Shown here piece after piece: positions 8,576 through 17,579 of a stretch of 47,463 bases of DNA. Each line of letters opens with the position of its first letter. The first letter of the stretch is position 1. The translations under genes and the position numbers were made by a program. The stretch is from NCBI GenBank assembly GCA_000824845.1, contig CCNC01000189.1, positions 1 through 47,463 on the forward strand, in the 5' to 3' direction. Under the pieces are notes generated by a model. It made no database searches and was not told the origin of the DNA. It saw nothing but the letters and a program-made list of their open reading frames with translations. The stretch is from Mesorhizobium sp. ORS 3359. Its GTDB lineage: Bacteria > Pseudomonadota > Alphaproteobacteria > Rhizobiales > Rhizobiaceae.

Positions 8576-8617
8576 GATACACTGTCCAGCCGGTGAGCGA
8601 ACCCAGCGTGTTTAATA

Positions 8618-8638
8618 CCTATCTTGAAACGAGATAGG
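8618..8638 (-). promoter_or_regulatory. Perfect dyad upstream of lysR (likely autoregulatory site)
   Basis: CCTATCT-N7-AGATAGG is a perfect 7-bp inverted repeat with the same ATC-N9-GAT/T-N11-A layout as the other sites. It lies 43 bp from the lysR start codon. No TTGAC is found 32 bp away; a weaker TGGAC lies about 42 bp away, one helical turn further. This difference fits an autoregulatory rather than an activated promoter. Confidence 0.65.
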
Positions 8639-8700
8639 AGGCAATGCAAATCCACCCTTCGGCAGCACTGCGAACAGCTTGGCGACGGATTCCGATCCGC

Positions 8701-9603
8701 TCAGTTCTCACCCGCCAGTGCTATCAGTTCGCGCGCGCGCCGCACCACTGGAGGGTCGATCATCTGGCCATCGAGGGAAAAAGCGGATGCTCCCCTCGCA
8801 GCAGCATCGTTTTCCGCGGCAAGGACACGGTGAGCCCACTCCTTCTCCTGTGTACTTGGCGAGAAGGCCTCATTGAACACTGGCACCTGCGTTGGGTGGA
8901 CTGCCAAAGCTCCAGCGAATCCAAGCCGCCGTGCCTGCACGGCGGTATCGCGAATTCTGTGCTTATCCGAGAAATTGCCAATGCTTCCTACAAAGCCCAA
9001 TGGCAGCAACCCAGCCGCGCGAGCGGCAAACAGGACGGAGAGGTTGGGACCCAGGAGCAGGTCAAATTCCGGCACGCCCCCAACACACGCGCAAAAGTCT
9101 TCAGGACCGAGCGCCATCGCAACCACGCGGGGGTGGGCCGAGGCGATAGCTCTCAATCTTTGCAATGCCCCAGGAGTTTCGATTTGAACAAGGAAGCGAA
9201 TATGCCCCTCGCTGAGATTTCTCTCTCGCTCGAGTTCCGAAACCGCGTTCGCGATCTCTACTATCCAGTCCGCCGACTCTGCTTTAGGCAGAACCAGCGC
9301 ATCAACGCCCGCAATGATGGCTGCGTCGAGATCGGCCGCCAAGGCCCGCAAACCAGAATTGACGCGAACCAGTACCGACGCGCCCTCGCGGCCAACTTTC
9401 GGCACGGATCGAGCAAGCAGGCAGCGTGCCTCCCCCTTCTGTTCCAGAGGAACGGAGTCTTCGAGATCGAGTATGATTCCGTCGGCACCGCGATCATGAG
9501 CTTTTTCCACAAAGCGCGGAATATGTGCCGGAACAAACAGCAAGGACCTCCAGCGTGGAAGCCATTTGGCGTTTCTGACGATGGTATTGCCCTGCCTGCT
9601 CAT
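8701..9603 (-). CDS. CitE-like (HpcH/HpaI) C-C lyase, citramalyl-CoA or methylmalyl-CoA lyase candidate
   Basis: A 300-residue TIM-barrel lyase of the citrate lyase beta/malyl-CoA lyase family. The start is the ATG at 9603 (MSRQGNTIVRNAKWLPRWRSLLFVPA); a GTG at 9726 would add 41 residues that do not look like the family. Family residues seen: LDLEDSV at 46-51, R81 (RVNS), E142 (IETPGA), D169 (GPEDF). Family members split (S)-citramalyl-CoA to acetyl-CoA and pyruvate, or methylmalyl-CoA to propionyl-CoA and glyoxylate. Last gene of the methylaspartate ammonia-lyase operon. Which substrate is used depends on whether mesaconate is hydrated before or after CoA attachment. Confidence 0.85.
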   Translation of the reverse strand: MSRQGNTIVRNAKWLPRWRSLLFVPAHIPRFVEKAHDRGADGIILDLEDSVPLEQKGEARCLLARSVPKVGREGASVLVRVNSGLRALAADLDAAIIAGVDALVLPKAESADWIVEIANAVSELERERNLSEGHIRFLVQIETPGALQRLRAIASAHPRVVAMALGPEDFCACVGGVPEFDLLLGPNLSVLFAARAAGLLPLGFVGSIGNFSDKHRIRDTAVQARRLGFAGALAVHPTQVPVFNEAFSPSTQEKEWAHRVLAAENDAAARGASAFSLDGQMIDPPVVRRARELIALAGEN

Positions 9604-9716
9604 GGCATCGGGCCCTTCGGTTGGTTTGGATGAGCGAGGTCCATTCGCGTATAGGAGAACGGGCCAAGGCTGACGTCCGTTGCCAGTTGGGATTGCCCTG
9701 ACATGAGCAGGGTTCT

Positions 9717-10868
9717 TCACCCGCACGCTGCCTGCTGGCGCAAACGTATCTCGACTTCGCGGCGGACAGCCGCCGTATGAGCGCCAAGAGCCGGAACCGG
9801 GCCTAGCGTGGGCTGCTGAGCGTTCACGATCGCAGCGGGCGCTATTGCCTCAATTACCCCCTCGGGCGTGCCGACATGCACTCTGCGGACATGCGGGTGC
9901 TCAGAAACAGCTGCAACTTCGTTCAGTCGCCCATATGCAAGCCCCCCCGCTTCGAGCTCTTGCATTGCCTCTACGCATGAAAGTTCAGCAAAACGCTGTT
10001 CGATAATTGCGTCGAGGCGCGCGCGATTATTGAGCCGCTCCATGTTGTCGGCAAAGCCAGGTGCGCGTGTCAGTTCGGGCTGCTTGAGGAACTTCTCGCA
10101 AAAATTCACCCATTCCCGGTCATTCTGCACAGAGAAGATGACATCTTTGCCGTCCGAGCAGCGATAGGCGCCGTATGGAGCCAAAGAGGGATGTTTGACC
10201 CCAGCGCGTACCGTCTCGTAGCGGCTGTACTCGTGCTGCAGGACCGGCACATTCATCCAGTCAGCGACAGCATCAAAAAGGGAGACGTGGATGCCAGCGC
10301 CCTCCCCCGTCCGTTCCCGGTGGAACAGCGCCTGCAGAATGGCGCTGTGGGCTGTCATGCCTGCCGAGACATCGCAGACCGATACCCCCACCCTTGCCGG
10401 TCCCTGTTGCGTTCCCGTGATCGCACACAAACCAGCCTCAGCCTGGACGATGAGATCATAAGCTTTCAGGTGGGAAAAAGGACCTTCGCTGCCGAAACCG
10501 GAAATGTCGCAGGTAATCAGCCGGGGGAAGCGGCGACGGAGATCCGCCGAGCCAAACCCCAGTTTCTCGATACTGCCCGGCTTCAAGTTCTGGATGAAAA
10601 CGTCCGCGGTGGCGATCAGCGCCTCCAGAAGGACGCGGTCTGCCTCTGACCTAAGGTCTAGGCAGACAGACTCCTTGCCGCGATTGAGCCAGACGAAGTA
10701 GGCGCTTTGCCCCTTCACCAACTTGTCGTAGTTGCGCGCGAAGTCGCCTTCGGGTCTCTCGATTTTGAAAACGCGAGCACCCGCGTCCGCAAGCCGAGAT
10801 GAGGCGTAGGGCGCAGCTACCGCCTGCTCAACTGCAACAACAGTGATTCCTTCAAGACAATTGCTCAT
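9717..10868 (-). CDS. Family III acyl-CoA transferase (mesaconate or citramalate type)
   Basis: A 383-residue CaiB/BaiF-type CoA-transferase. The ATG at 10868 gives MSNCLEGITVVAVEQ, the usual family start, 16 bp after the methylaspartate ammonia-lyase stop. The catalytic aspartate is D138 in KAYDLIVQAEAGL. Enzymes of this family move CoA from succinyl-CoA or acetyl-CoA to dicarboxylates without an acyl-enzyme ester. Here mesaconate or (S)-citramalate is the probable acceptor, linking the ammonia-lyase upstream to the CitE-like lyase downstream. Exact donor and acceptor are inference. Confidence 0.88.
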   Translation of the reverse strand: MSNCLEGITVVAVEQAVAAPYASSRLADAGARVFKIERPEGDFARNYDKLVKGQSAYFVWLNRGKESVCLDLRSEADRVLLEALIATADVFIQNLKPGSIEKLGFGSADLRRRFPRLITCDISGFGSEGPFSHLKAYDLIVQAEAGLCAITGTQQGPARVGVSVCDVSAGMTAHSAILQALFHRERTGEGAGIHVSLFDAVADWMNVPVLQHEYSRYETVRAGVKHPSLAPYGAYRCSDGKDVIFSVQNDREWVNFCEKFLKQPELTRAPGFADNMERLNNRARLDAIIEQRFAELSCVEAMQELEAGGLAYGRLNEVAAVSEHPHVRRVHVGTPEGVIEAIAPAAIVNAQQPTLGPVPALGAHTAAVRREVEIRLRQQAACG

Positions 10869-10884
10869 GCCAACACCGCGCACA

Positions 10885-12141
10885 TCAGCTGGAGGTATCT
10901 GTTTGAGGTCGACGACGGTCCAGCATCGCAAATAACCGGCTCTGTTCGTTCCCCACAATGGAAAAACCCTCGTCGACGCCCATGCCGGGCTTGGCGAGCA
11001 TCATGTCCGCCTGCGTTGCCACCGCTATGTGGACCGTGGCCTGGGCGGAAATATCCGTTTCGCTGCAGCTCCCGCCAACATACGCCCCAACCTTGTTGGC
11101 CTTGCACAGGAGAACGGCGCGCGCAGTGTCGGCCAATGAACCAACATCAGGGGTTTTGATCTGCACCAGATGCGTTGCTTTGGCTTCGGCGAAGAGGCGC
11201 ACGTCATCGAGGGTGTTGCACCTTTCATCAACGACGATGCGGGCGCTGGAACCCCTCTCATCCAAGATGGACACTATCCGCGCGTAATTTTCGATCTGGG
11301 CTTGGGTGGAGCCAAAATCTGCAGGGGACTCGATGTTGAGCGCGAAACCAGGAATGGTGTCGGCCACCTTGCAGATAAAGTCGGCTATTCGTATCGGCTC
11401 AAGGCCGATTTCCTGGCCGATCCAACCATACACATCGAAATGCAGGACTGGCTGATAGTCTGGGCTGCCGATTTCGCGCGTGCGCTTTGCTACCCATTTC
11501 ACAAATTCGATGAATGCTTGACCGCCGACGCCAAATTTCTGACGCGAGTTGATCAGTCCGTGCGGAAGTACGTCCACGCCTCGCAGGATCATCTTGTCGA
11601 CGTTGATGTCGCGAGCGTCACCACTCTGACAGTATATCGGGACCCTGCGCTGAGGCAGCGGCAGGCCGAACTCACTGCATACTATTTCCGCCATTGTCTT
11701 GCGATGAACATGAGCGGCTGCCCGCAGAAGCGCCTGCGAGACGCCATATTCGATAGAAAGGGGAAGCCTTTCACCTTCGTATGGCGCACACACTTTGTCA
11801 CAGGCCTCGGTATACCGCGAGGGGTCAAGATCAAGCAGTCGCGGCGAGACGATGTGGGACGTCCGATCAGAGATGGTGGCATGATCGAACAGCGCGTCGC
11901 GCCCGCCAGCGCCCGAGTACTGGACACCCATCATGTCGCCCCACAAAACAGCTCCGTCGGAAACGACAAGCCCGATGCTCAGAGAAGATGCAGGCACCCG
12001 AATCGAGCTGAAGCCCGGCGTTACCGGTTCACCGAGGTAAAAAAAACCATCCTGTGCTGCGCCCTTCCTGATGGCAGCCTGATCGTCGTAGAAGAAGGCG
12101 CCGTTCCCCGGCGCAAGAAGCACGTCAACTATCTTCATCAT
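10885..12141 (-). CDS. Methylaspartate ammonia-lyase
   Basis: A 418-residue enolase-superfamily enzyme that converts (2S,3S)-3-methylaspartate to mesaconate and ammonia. The functional residues known from the Citrobacter amalonaticum enzyme are all present: H194 (LPHGLIN), metal ligands D236 (HFDVYG), E271 (NIESP) and D305 (VVDERCN), and base K329 (VQIKTPD). First gene of the operon with the CoA-transferase and the CitE lyase. No glutamate mutase subunits are encoded in the window, so methylaspartate would come from another source, such as an imported compound, or from genes elsewhere. A LysR-type site lies about 80-125 bp upstream. Confidence 0.94.
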   Translation of the reverse strand: MMKIVDVLLAPGNGAFFYDDQAAIRKGAAQDGFFYLGEPVTPGFSSIRVPASSLSIGLVVSDGAVLWGDMMGVQYSGAGGRDALFDHATISDRTSHIVSPRLLDLDPSRYTEACDKVCAPYEGERLPLSIEYGVSQALLRAAAHVHRKTMAEIVCSEFGLPLPQRRVPIYCQSGDARDINVDKMILRGVDVLPHGLINSRQKFGVGGQAFIEFVKWVAKRTREIGSPDYQPVLHFDVYGWIGQEIGLEPIRIADFICKVADTIPGFALNIESPADFGSTQAQIENYARIVSILDERGSSARIVVDERCNTLDDVRLFAEAKATHLVQIKTPDVGSLADTARAVLLCKANKVGAYVGGSCSETDISAQATVHIAVATQADMMLAKPGMGVDEGFSIVGNEQSRLFAMLDRRRPQTDTSS

Positions 12142-12221
12142 TTTACTCGATTCGAGGCGTAATCGGGCAGCCGTAGGTGCTGTCGAGTGTCAGCCACTAT
12201 GCTCTAGCCAGCATTGTAGGC

Positions 12222-12265
12222 GCCAATATAAAGTCCATTCTGGTGCCATCGTGTTTCAAGATGCC
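12222..12265 (-). promoter_or_regulatory. LysR-type operator and promoter, methylaspartate ammonia-lyase operon
   Basis: CATC-N9-GATG spans 12247-12263. A TTGGC (minus strand, 12226-12222) lies 31 bp from the dyad centre in the position of the TTGAC box of the other sites. The -35-like box is about 83 bp before the start codon. It has one mismatch in the box and a shorter dyad than most copies. Confidence 0.6.
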
Positions 12266-12620
12266 GCGCAGTCGGATGTGCGAAGCCGTCGAAGCCGTCG
12301 TCGAAAGCCCCACCCTGAGCGAAAACATTGTTCCGGCCCTGCTCACCGCCCGAATAACGGTGAACATTCGCGTTGTTCGCTGCTAAACAGAGACAAATGC
12401 GCTCGCCGCGCCCGTTATTGGGTTCCTGGTTCCCAAGTTTTCCTCGAAGGCGTCAACCATGATTTTAGAATAACTGCCGCTATGCGCGGCGTAATTCTCA
12501 TTTTCGCTCCTTGCCAGGTTACCAAAGGAAAGGATATTGACGCATCTGGTCGAAGAGACGTTGCTGGAGCGCGCGGCGGCGGTTTCGCTTTCAGACAATT
12601 CGCCCTTGCTTAGGTTCGGT
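12266..12620. other. Intergenic region between methylaspartate ammonia-lyase and SBP1
   Basis: No gene with recognisable coding character. A weak dyad-like stretch (GCATCT then AGACG at 12542-12560, preceded by ATATTGAC) resembles the LysR sites but lacks the right arm and the -35 box. It may be a decayed site. Confidence 0.5.
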
Positions 12621-14219
12621 TTAGGCCTTCCGCATGTTCCACATCGGGACGACCACCGGCATGCTGATGAGGCCGGTCAGCGTCTTACGTCGGGCGATCG
12701 GCAGGAAGTATTGCCCCAATCTCACATCGCCCACAAAGTCCCACCAGATCCCTTGCATCTTGCGAGCAAGTGCCTTGCGCTCTTCGAGCGTTGCGACATC
12801 TGCCCATTTCACCCGAAGAGCCTCATATTCGTCGTTCTTCGGCCACCCGTACCAGGCCTTGTCGCCGTTTGCAGGGAGAAAGGGTGAGGCGAACGGATCG
12901 CCGAGGGCATACTCGGACCCGGTCGTGATGAAGATGTTCCAGCCACCGTTCTCAACGGGGCCTTTGTTCGCCCGGCGTTTGGCAATCCCGCCCCAGTCGC
13001 TCGGCGCGAGCTCGGCATTGACCCCGATCTTGCGCAGCGCGGCCGCAAGGAATTGCGATGCATTGCTTGCTTCCATCCAATCCGTGGGCTGCAGGATGAC
13101 GACCATCTCGCCAGCATAACCCGCCTCCTTGAAGAGTTGCTCGGCCTTCTTCGGGTCGCCGCCCTTCTTATACCATCCCGTGTTTTCGTCGTTGGACACG
13201 AGAGTATCGTTGCCGAATATCGAGGTCACTGGGCGACCACCGTTCGGCCCCATGATCTTTATGAAGGCCTCCTGATCGATTAGGTGAAGTACCGCCTGGC
13301 GCGCTTTGAGATTGTTGAACGGCGGCTGCAGGAAGTTCATGCGGAGGCATCCGTCCCACCCGGTCTTCTCCAGAACCTGCAGTTCAAGATTGGGATCGCT
13401 CTCGATCGATGAATAAAGGTCAGCTGGCGGCGTTTCGATGTAATCAACCTCACCTGCCTGCAAGGCCGCCACCGCCGTCTGTTGGTCGGCGATAACATCC
13501 CAGATGACGCGATCGACGTTGACTATCTTCCCGCCGGCCAATCCGTCGGACGGCTCCTTGCGCGGTACGTATTGGTCATTGCGATCATAGGTGATGCTCG
13601 CGCCTGGCTTCGCCAGAGCTTCATTGAACTTGAACGGTCCCGATCCGATATTCGCGGTCACCTGTTCGGTTGCGGGGCGAGTCGCGTCCTTTTCGCGCAT
13701 GATGAACAAGCACGATCCAGCCAGTGTTGCTAGCATATCGATCAAAATCCCAAGCGGCTCCTTGAGCGCGATTGTGAAGGTCTTGTCGTCCTTCTTTGAA
13801 ATGTCACTAGCCCGCGCCATGATCAACTGCCCGCCGGGATGCACCTGGCCCCAGCGACGGATCGAGGCGACACAGTCCGCCGCGGTGACCGGGGTACCGT
13901 CGTGCCAACCGAGACCATCCCGGAGCTCAAACGTATAGGTCCTCCTGTCATCTGAAACACCCCACCTCCCCACCATTTGCGGCTGCGGCATGAACTTCGA
14001 GTCAATTGAGAAGAGATTGTCGTAAATCGCGAGACCATGGTCCTGAGTGACGGTAGTGGTCGAGACGATCGGATCAAGGACGGCAAGGCCAGAGCCCTTC
14101 ACCATACGCACTGTGCGCAGGGCGGTTGGCACCGTCTGCGCCCAAAGGATTGATGGAATCGGAAAGGACGTTCCCGCGGCAATACCCACCTTGAAAAGGT
14201 CACGTCGAGAGATTCTCAT
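12621..14219 (-). CDS. Peptide-type ABC transporter substrate-binding protein 1 (Tat-exported)
   Basis: A 532-residue family 5 solute-binding protein (DppA/OppA group). The N-terminus MRISRRDLFKVGIAAGT has the SRRxxxK twin-arginine motif followed by a hydrophobic stretch, so it is exported folded to the periplasm. It is closely related to the proteins at 25111 and 30173: they share PQPQMVGRW/KW, ELRDGL.WHDG.PVTAADCVASIRRWGQ and the C-terminal PMWNM motif. No permease genes follow, so it must share the permease and ATPases at 21252-25111. It has its own LysR-type site about 410 bp upstream. The ligand is likely an oligopeptide or N-acylated amino acid. Confidence 0.92.
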   Translation of the reverse strand: MRISRRDLFKVGIAAGTSFPIPSILWAQTVPTALRTVRMVKGSGLAVLDPIVSTTTVTQDHGLAIYDNLFSIDSKFMPQPQMVGRWGVSDDRRTYTFELRDGLGWHDGTPVTAADCVASIRRWGQVHPGGQLIMARASDISKKDDKTFTIALKEPLGILIDMLATLAGSCLFIMREKDATRPATEQVTANIGSGPFKFNEALAKPGASITYDRNDQYVPRKEPSDGLAGGKIVNVDRVIWDVIADQQTAVAALQAGEVDYIETPPADLYSSIESDPNLELQVLEKTGWDGCLRMNFLQPPFNNLKARQAVLHLIDQEAFIKIMGPNGGRPVTSIFGNDTLVSNDENTGWYKKGGDPKKAEQLFKEAGYAGEMVVILQPTDWMEASNASQFLAAALRKIGVNAELAPSDWGGIAKRRANKGPVENGGWNIFITTGSEYALGDPFASPFLPANGDKAWYGWPKNDEYEALRVKWADVATLEERKALARKMQGIWWDFVGDVRLGQYFLPIARRKTLTGLISMPVVVPMWNMRKA

Positions 14220-15151
14220 ATTAGTTCCCTCTTGGTTAGGCGCGTCGATTTGCGAACAAATACCGAGATGGTCGGCCGCGGCCTTTCGCGACGCCTAGCA
14301 GCATGGGCGTGTGACCGCCTTGGTCGCACGCTTGCATCTTGTCCGGTATGGCCGAGCGACCGGAATAACTGAAACGTTGGCTATTGGAGGCATCGTCAAT
14401 ACCAAGCTCAACCCGTTCGTTAGCTCGGCTCCGCCTTTGTCGCGACTGTGTCGAAGTGAGTGATATCGAACGAAGCCAGCTTCTTGGTCCCGAACCTCGC
14501 TTCCCCCCTCTTGCCTCGTCGCGGAACCGAAGAAAGTCTCAACGCTGAGCACCATCACGTTCCCAATCTTTTCGTTCTGCGGCCACAGCTCCATGGATTA
14601 GCCGATTGTTGATTGCGTGGCAGCTTGCGTCAAATTCAGTTTGTGTATCATCGCCATCTAGCACTGAGATGGAGCTGGCAAGGTCTGCACCTCATGCCGG
14701 ACGGCGGCGTCCGACAATCGACGTGCCTGGCGCAATGGCGGGCGACTTCGACTTACCGAGCGCGGGCGTGCCAGTTGGCGCGGGTTGACCACTTTAAGGC
14801 GTTGTGATCCTCGGTGACTGGCGTGCGAACTCGTCATCTTTGCCCTCAACCGACATGACTGACGGTTAATCGGACCACGCTCAGTTGCGTGCTGGCGAGC
14901 GCGCCGGCCAAACCCCTTGTCCACGACAAATCGGCCCTCCGAGCGGCGTCTGCCCTTCGCCACGCCCTTCGGGGCGAATGGCACTTACGAACAGACCTTT
15001 CTTGAAGTTCACTAGACCATAACCGCAGGCACTGAAAATATAAATTAAGCTTAGGCTTACTCACTCCGAGCGGCCGGTTTGCTCATCCAGAAAGATTGGT
15101 GCACGCGTGTTTCGAAACTTCGGAGTTCAGAAGGCGAGGTACGCCGCCACA
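14220..15151. other. Long intergenic region upstream of SBP1
   Basis: Contains the LysR-type promoter at 14629-14672 and otherwise no recognisable gene. The minus-strand frame at 14295-14594 has no family features and lies in the transcribed leader. The remaining 470 bp toward 15151 show only short overlapping frames. The leader of SBP1 would be about 400 nt long. Confidence 0.5.
14629..14672 (-). promoter_or_regulatory. LysR-type operator and promoter, SBP1
   Basis: CCATCT-N7-AGATGG is at 14654-14672 and TTGAC (minus) at 14633-14629, 32 bp between centres. Seventeen bases past the TTGACG is AACAAT, a 4/6 match to a -10 box. The intervening bases (AAATTCAGTTTGTG on plus) are shared with the copies at 26961 and 32008. 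Confidence 0.8.
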
Positions 15152-17350
15152 TCAGCCGACTGCGCTGAACCGGCGCACGACATTCTCGAGCATGCGGGAA
15201 ACCGGTCCCTCGGAGCCGTTTCGCCACAGGCTGCCGCAGAAAGTGATCGATCCGACGGAAAAAACTGCCCCTCCCTTGGGTTTGTCGAAATACACAATTT
15301 CGGCCCTCAACTGGGGCTCATTGGGCAGTACCTTCTGAGGTGGATCGCCCTCGATTGTGCCCCGACGCGCAATGTACTCTTCTGGAACCAGCATGAAAGA
15401 AGCAGGCTCATCCTCCGATCGGGCAAGGATAACGGCATTCTCCGGTGTCCCGAGCGCGGGATCCGTGCAGTCGAGCTCGTAGCCCGCGGCGCCACCACCC
15501 GAAAGGCCATAGTCTCCGATAACGTCCTCGTCGATTCCCTCGAAGATCCAAGCATGAGCCGGATCGCGCGATGCCGGCAGGCGGCGATAGTATGTGCCCT
15601 CAAAATCGCCTTGGCCCACGAAACCGACCCCTACGAGCATCTGCGGTGGACGCCGATTGCGCCTCCACAGTCCGCCTAACTGGCCGTCAAGCGCATGAAA
15701 ATATTCGCCTGGCTCTGCGGCCCAGACGCGCATGCCGCCCTCGGCGCGCCTGAGTTCGAAGAGATGCGGTGCCTTCTTGTCACGCGCAATGCGCCAATAG
15801 AAGCCATTGCCGCCGAGATAGGCCAGTCTCCCGCCGTTCTCAGTGTACGCCTGCAAGGCGTCGAGCGTGCCGTGGGTGTGATATTCGGGATGCGTTCCCG
15901 TTAGTACGGTGCGATATGGGGTGAGAAGGTCCACACCTTCATCGTCCAGATCCTCATCCGTCACAATATCAAACTGAAAGCCTTTAGCCTCGAGCCACGC
16001 AAGGATATGCGTGTCGGCCGGATAATGCCGCAAGCCCGAGCCGCGCTGATCATTGATGCTGACGAAGCCTGGTCGCATCGTCAGGATTGGACGCAGGCGC
16101 GAAGTAAAGGTGATGCCGCTTCCGTCGCGATGGAGGTTGTAGGTCGAGCCTCCGTACTCCGGATGCTGATCGGGATTGTGCGGATAGGCACCCCATTGCC
16201 TGACACGCTCAAGATAAGCTACGTCGGCCCCACCTCGCCGATCATTGGCGTAGGCCTGATAGGTGAACGTCGGAGCAAGAAATGCGATCTGCGCGAAAGG
16301 ACCCTGGCGCTTTGGGAGGACGTAGAAGGGCAGCCAGTCCTCACCGTCAAGGCAAGTCAGGTGAAACGCGTAGGCGCCGCTGGGGATATCCTTCGGAACG
16401 GTCCAGGTGAAACTAGGCTGCCATTGGCAATCGTCGAGATCGTCGTCGTGGAAATGGATGGCCGCGTAATCGCGCGGAGCATTGCGCCAGCATACTTCTC
16501 GCCCGCTCCATTTCGCGCCAACTACCGCGCGCATGGGCTGGTTGACGAGCCGCCCGTGATATTTCCCGGGCCCTACATCAGTCACTCTTGAACTGTCGAT
16601 CCCTTGCGAGAAGTCCCAGGCGGCGAGCAGTTCGCCATCCAGCCGTTCCACCTCCGCCAAAGGATTGGCAAAGGCTTCAACGCAGCCGCGCAAAATCGCC
16701 GGATCCTCGAGTTTGCCCGTGAAATGGCGTTGCGGTGCGAGCGCGCGTTCGGCCGCGAAGAGGACTGTGCCCGAAGAAGGCAGGCTCAGACCTGCGGCGT
16801 GCCTATTGACCTTAACAAGCTCGCCTTTGTCGAGCGGCTGCTGTCCGAGCACCACGCGCCCGGAGGCTGGGTCAATAGCGAGCCAAAGGCGATACCACGC
16901 TTTCGGTTTGAGTGGCACCTTCGTTGCAAGCTTAAGCGACCCTTCGGGCCATACAATTGAGGCCTCAGCGCCAGATGCGCCGATGGAAAGAACGACGGCG
17001 TTGTCGCCCGCCTCCTCTGCCAATACAGCAGCCGAGGGACTGAGCACGCCCGGCTGGACCAGCAGCGTCCAGGTGCAGGCCGCGCTCCGATCTCTCACAG
17101 GCCCGCTCTTAATGATGCCATGCGAGCCGAGCTTGACCTCCTGTCGGCGTCCCTCATGGGTTTGGTCTAGAAGATCCGACAAGTCCTCGAATCGCATTCC
17201 TCGGCCCTGAGGATTTGGGTCGCCGCTGATAACGCGCAGGAGACGCGCGCGATAGGGCCCGGGTTCCCGAAGGCTCACGTGCGCGACGAATGTTTCCCCT
17301 GGGCGGTGGGAGAAGCGATCTAGATAGCCGGTGATGGGGACTTCGGTCAT
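15152..17350 (-). CDS. N,N-dimethylformamidase large-subunit-like protein
   Basis: A 732-residue protein. The N-terminal half has a beta-sandwich, LamG-like region (about 1-270). The C-terminal half matches the dimethylformamidase beta-subunit domain, including GTHPEYHT (the HxE iron-ligand region), NGGRLAYLGGNGFYWR and FCGSLWRN. The start is taken at the ATG at 17350 (MTEVPITGYLDRFSHRPGE); an upstream frame adds 27 weak residues. Known dimethylformamidase needs a small subunit, and none is seen. The protein lies in the island under its own LysR-type promoter, so it probably hydrolyses an amide in the pathway, not dimethylformamide itself. Cytosolic; no signal peptide. Confidence 0.75.
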   Translation of the reverse strand: MTEVPITGYLDRFSHRPGETFVAHVSLREPGPYRARLLRVISGDPNPQGRGMRFEDLSDLLDQTHEGRRQEVKLGSHGIIKSGPVRDRSAACTWTLLVQPGVLSPSAAVLAEEAGDNAVVLSIGASGAEASIVWPEGSLKLATKVPLKPKAWYRLWLAIDPASGRVVLGQQPLDKGELVKVNRHAAGLSLPSSGTVLFAAERALAPQRHFTGKLEDPAILRGCVEAFANPLAEVERLDGELLAAWDFSQGIDSSRVTDVGPGKYHGRLVNQPMRAVVGAKWSGREVCWRNAPRDYAAIHFHDDDLDDCQWQPSFTWTVPKDIPSGAYAFHLTCLDGEDWLPFYVLPKRQGPFAQIAFLAPTFTYQAYANDRRGGADVAYLERVRQWGAYPHNPDQHPEYGGSTYNLHRDGSGITFTSRLRPILTMRPGFVSINDQRGSGLRHYPADTHILAWLEAKGFQFDIVTDEDLDDEGVDLLTPYRTVLTGTHPEYHTHGTLDALQAYTENGGRLAYLGGNGFYWRIARDKKAPHLFELRRAEGGMRVWAAEPGEYFHALDGQLGGLWRRNRRPPQMLVGVGFVGQGDFEGTYYRRLPASRDPAHAWIFEGIDEDVIGDYGLSGGGAAGYELDCTDPALGTPENAVILARSEDEPASFMLVPEEYIARRGTIEGDPPQKVLPNEPQLRAEIVYFDKPKGGAVFSVGSITFCGSLWRNGSEGPVSRMLENVVRRFSAVG

Positions 17351-17454
17351 ATCAAGTTCACCTTCGTTCTCGATATCGCGCACGGCCAAGTGGATCGGCG
17401 ATTTATGCGAAGAGTTGGCGCGTTCAGCCAAGCATCAAGCGTCCACCGGCCTGC

Positions 17455-17498
17455 GTCAATTTTCGTTTTTGTATTGATACCATCTGGGAGCGAGATTG
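17455..17498 (-). promoter_or_regulatory. LysR-type operator and promoter, DMFase-like gene
   Basis: CCATCT-N7-AGATTG at 17480-17498, TTGAC (minus) at 17459-17455, 32 bp between centres. The -35 box is about 105 bp before the chosen start codon. The right arm has one mismatch. Confidence 0.72.
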
Positions 17499-17579
17499 AC
17501 CGGATCCCCTCCTGATGCGCTCGCTCAATATAAGTTATTATGCAAGCGCCGAAAACGCAGCGAGGAAGTGATCGATGAC

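Noticed and set aside
8618..8638. Rho-independent terminator
   Set aside because: The stem is short and lacks a run of T on either side; its form matches the operator set instead.
9604..9726. GTG start adding 41 residues to the CitE-like lyase
   Set aside because: The extension has no family similarity; the ATG at 9603 fits the usual start.
12535..12565. A tenth LysR-type site upstream of the methylaspartate ammonia-lyase gene
   Set aside because: Only the left arm (GCATCT) and an upstream ATATTGAC match; the right arm is wrong and no TTGAC lies at 32 bp. The site at 12222 is better placed.
14295..14594. A 99-residue minus-strand gene upstream of SBP1
   Set aside because: No family features or ribosome-binding site; it lies between the regulon promoter and SBP1 in DNA with no conservation signal I can see.
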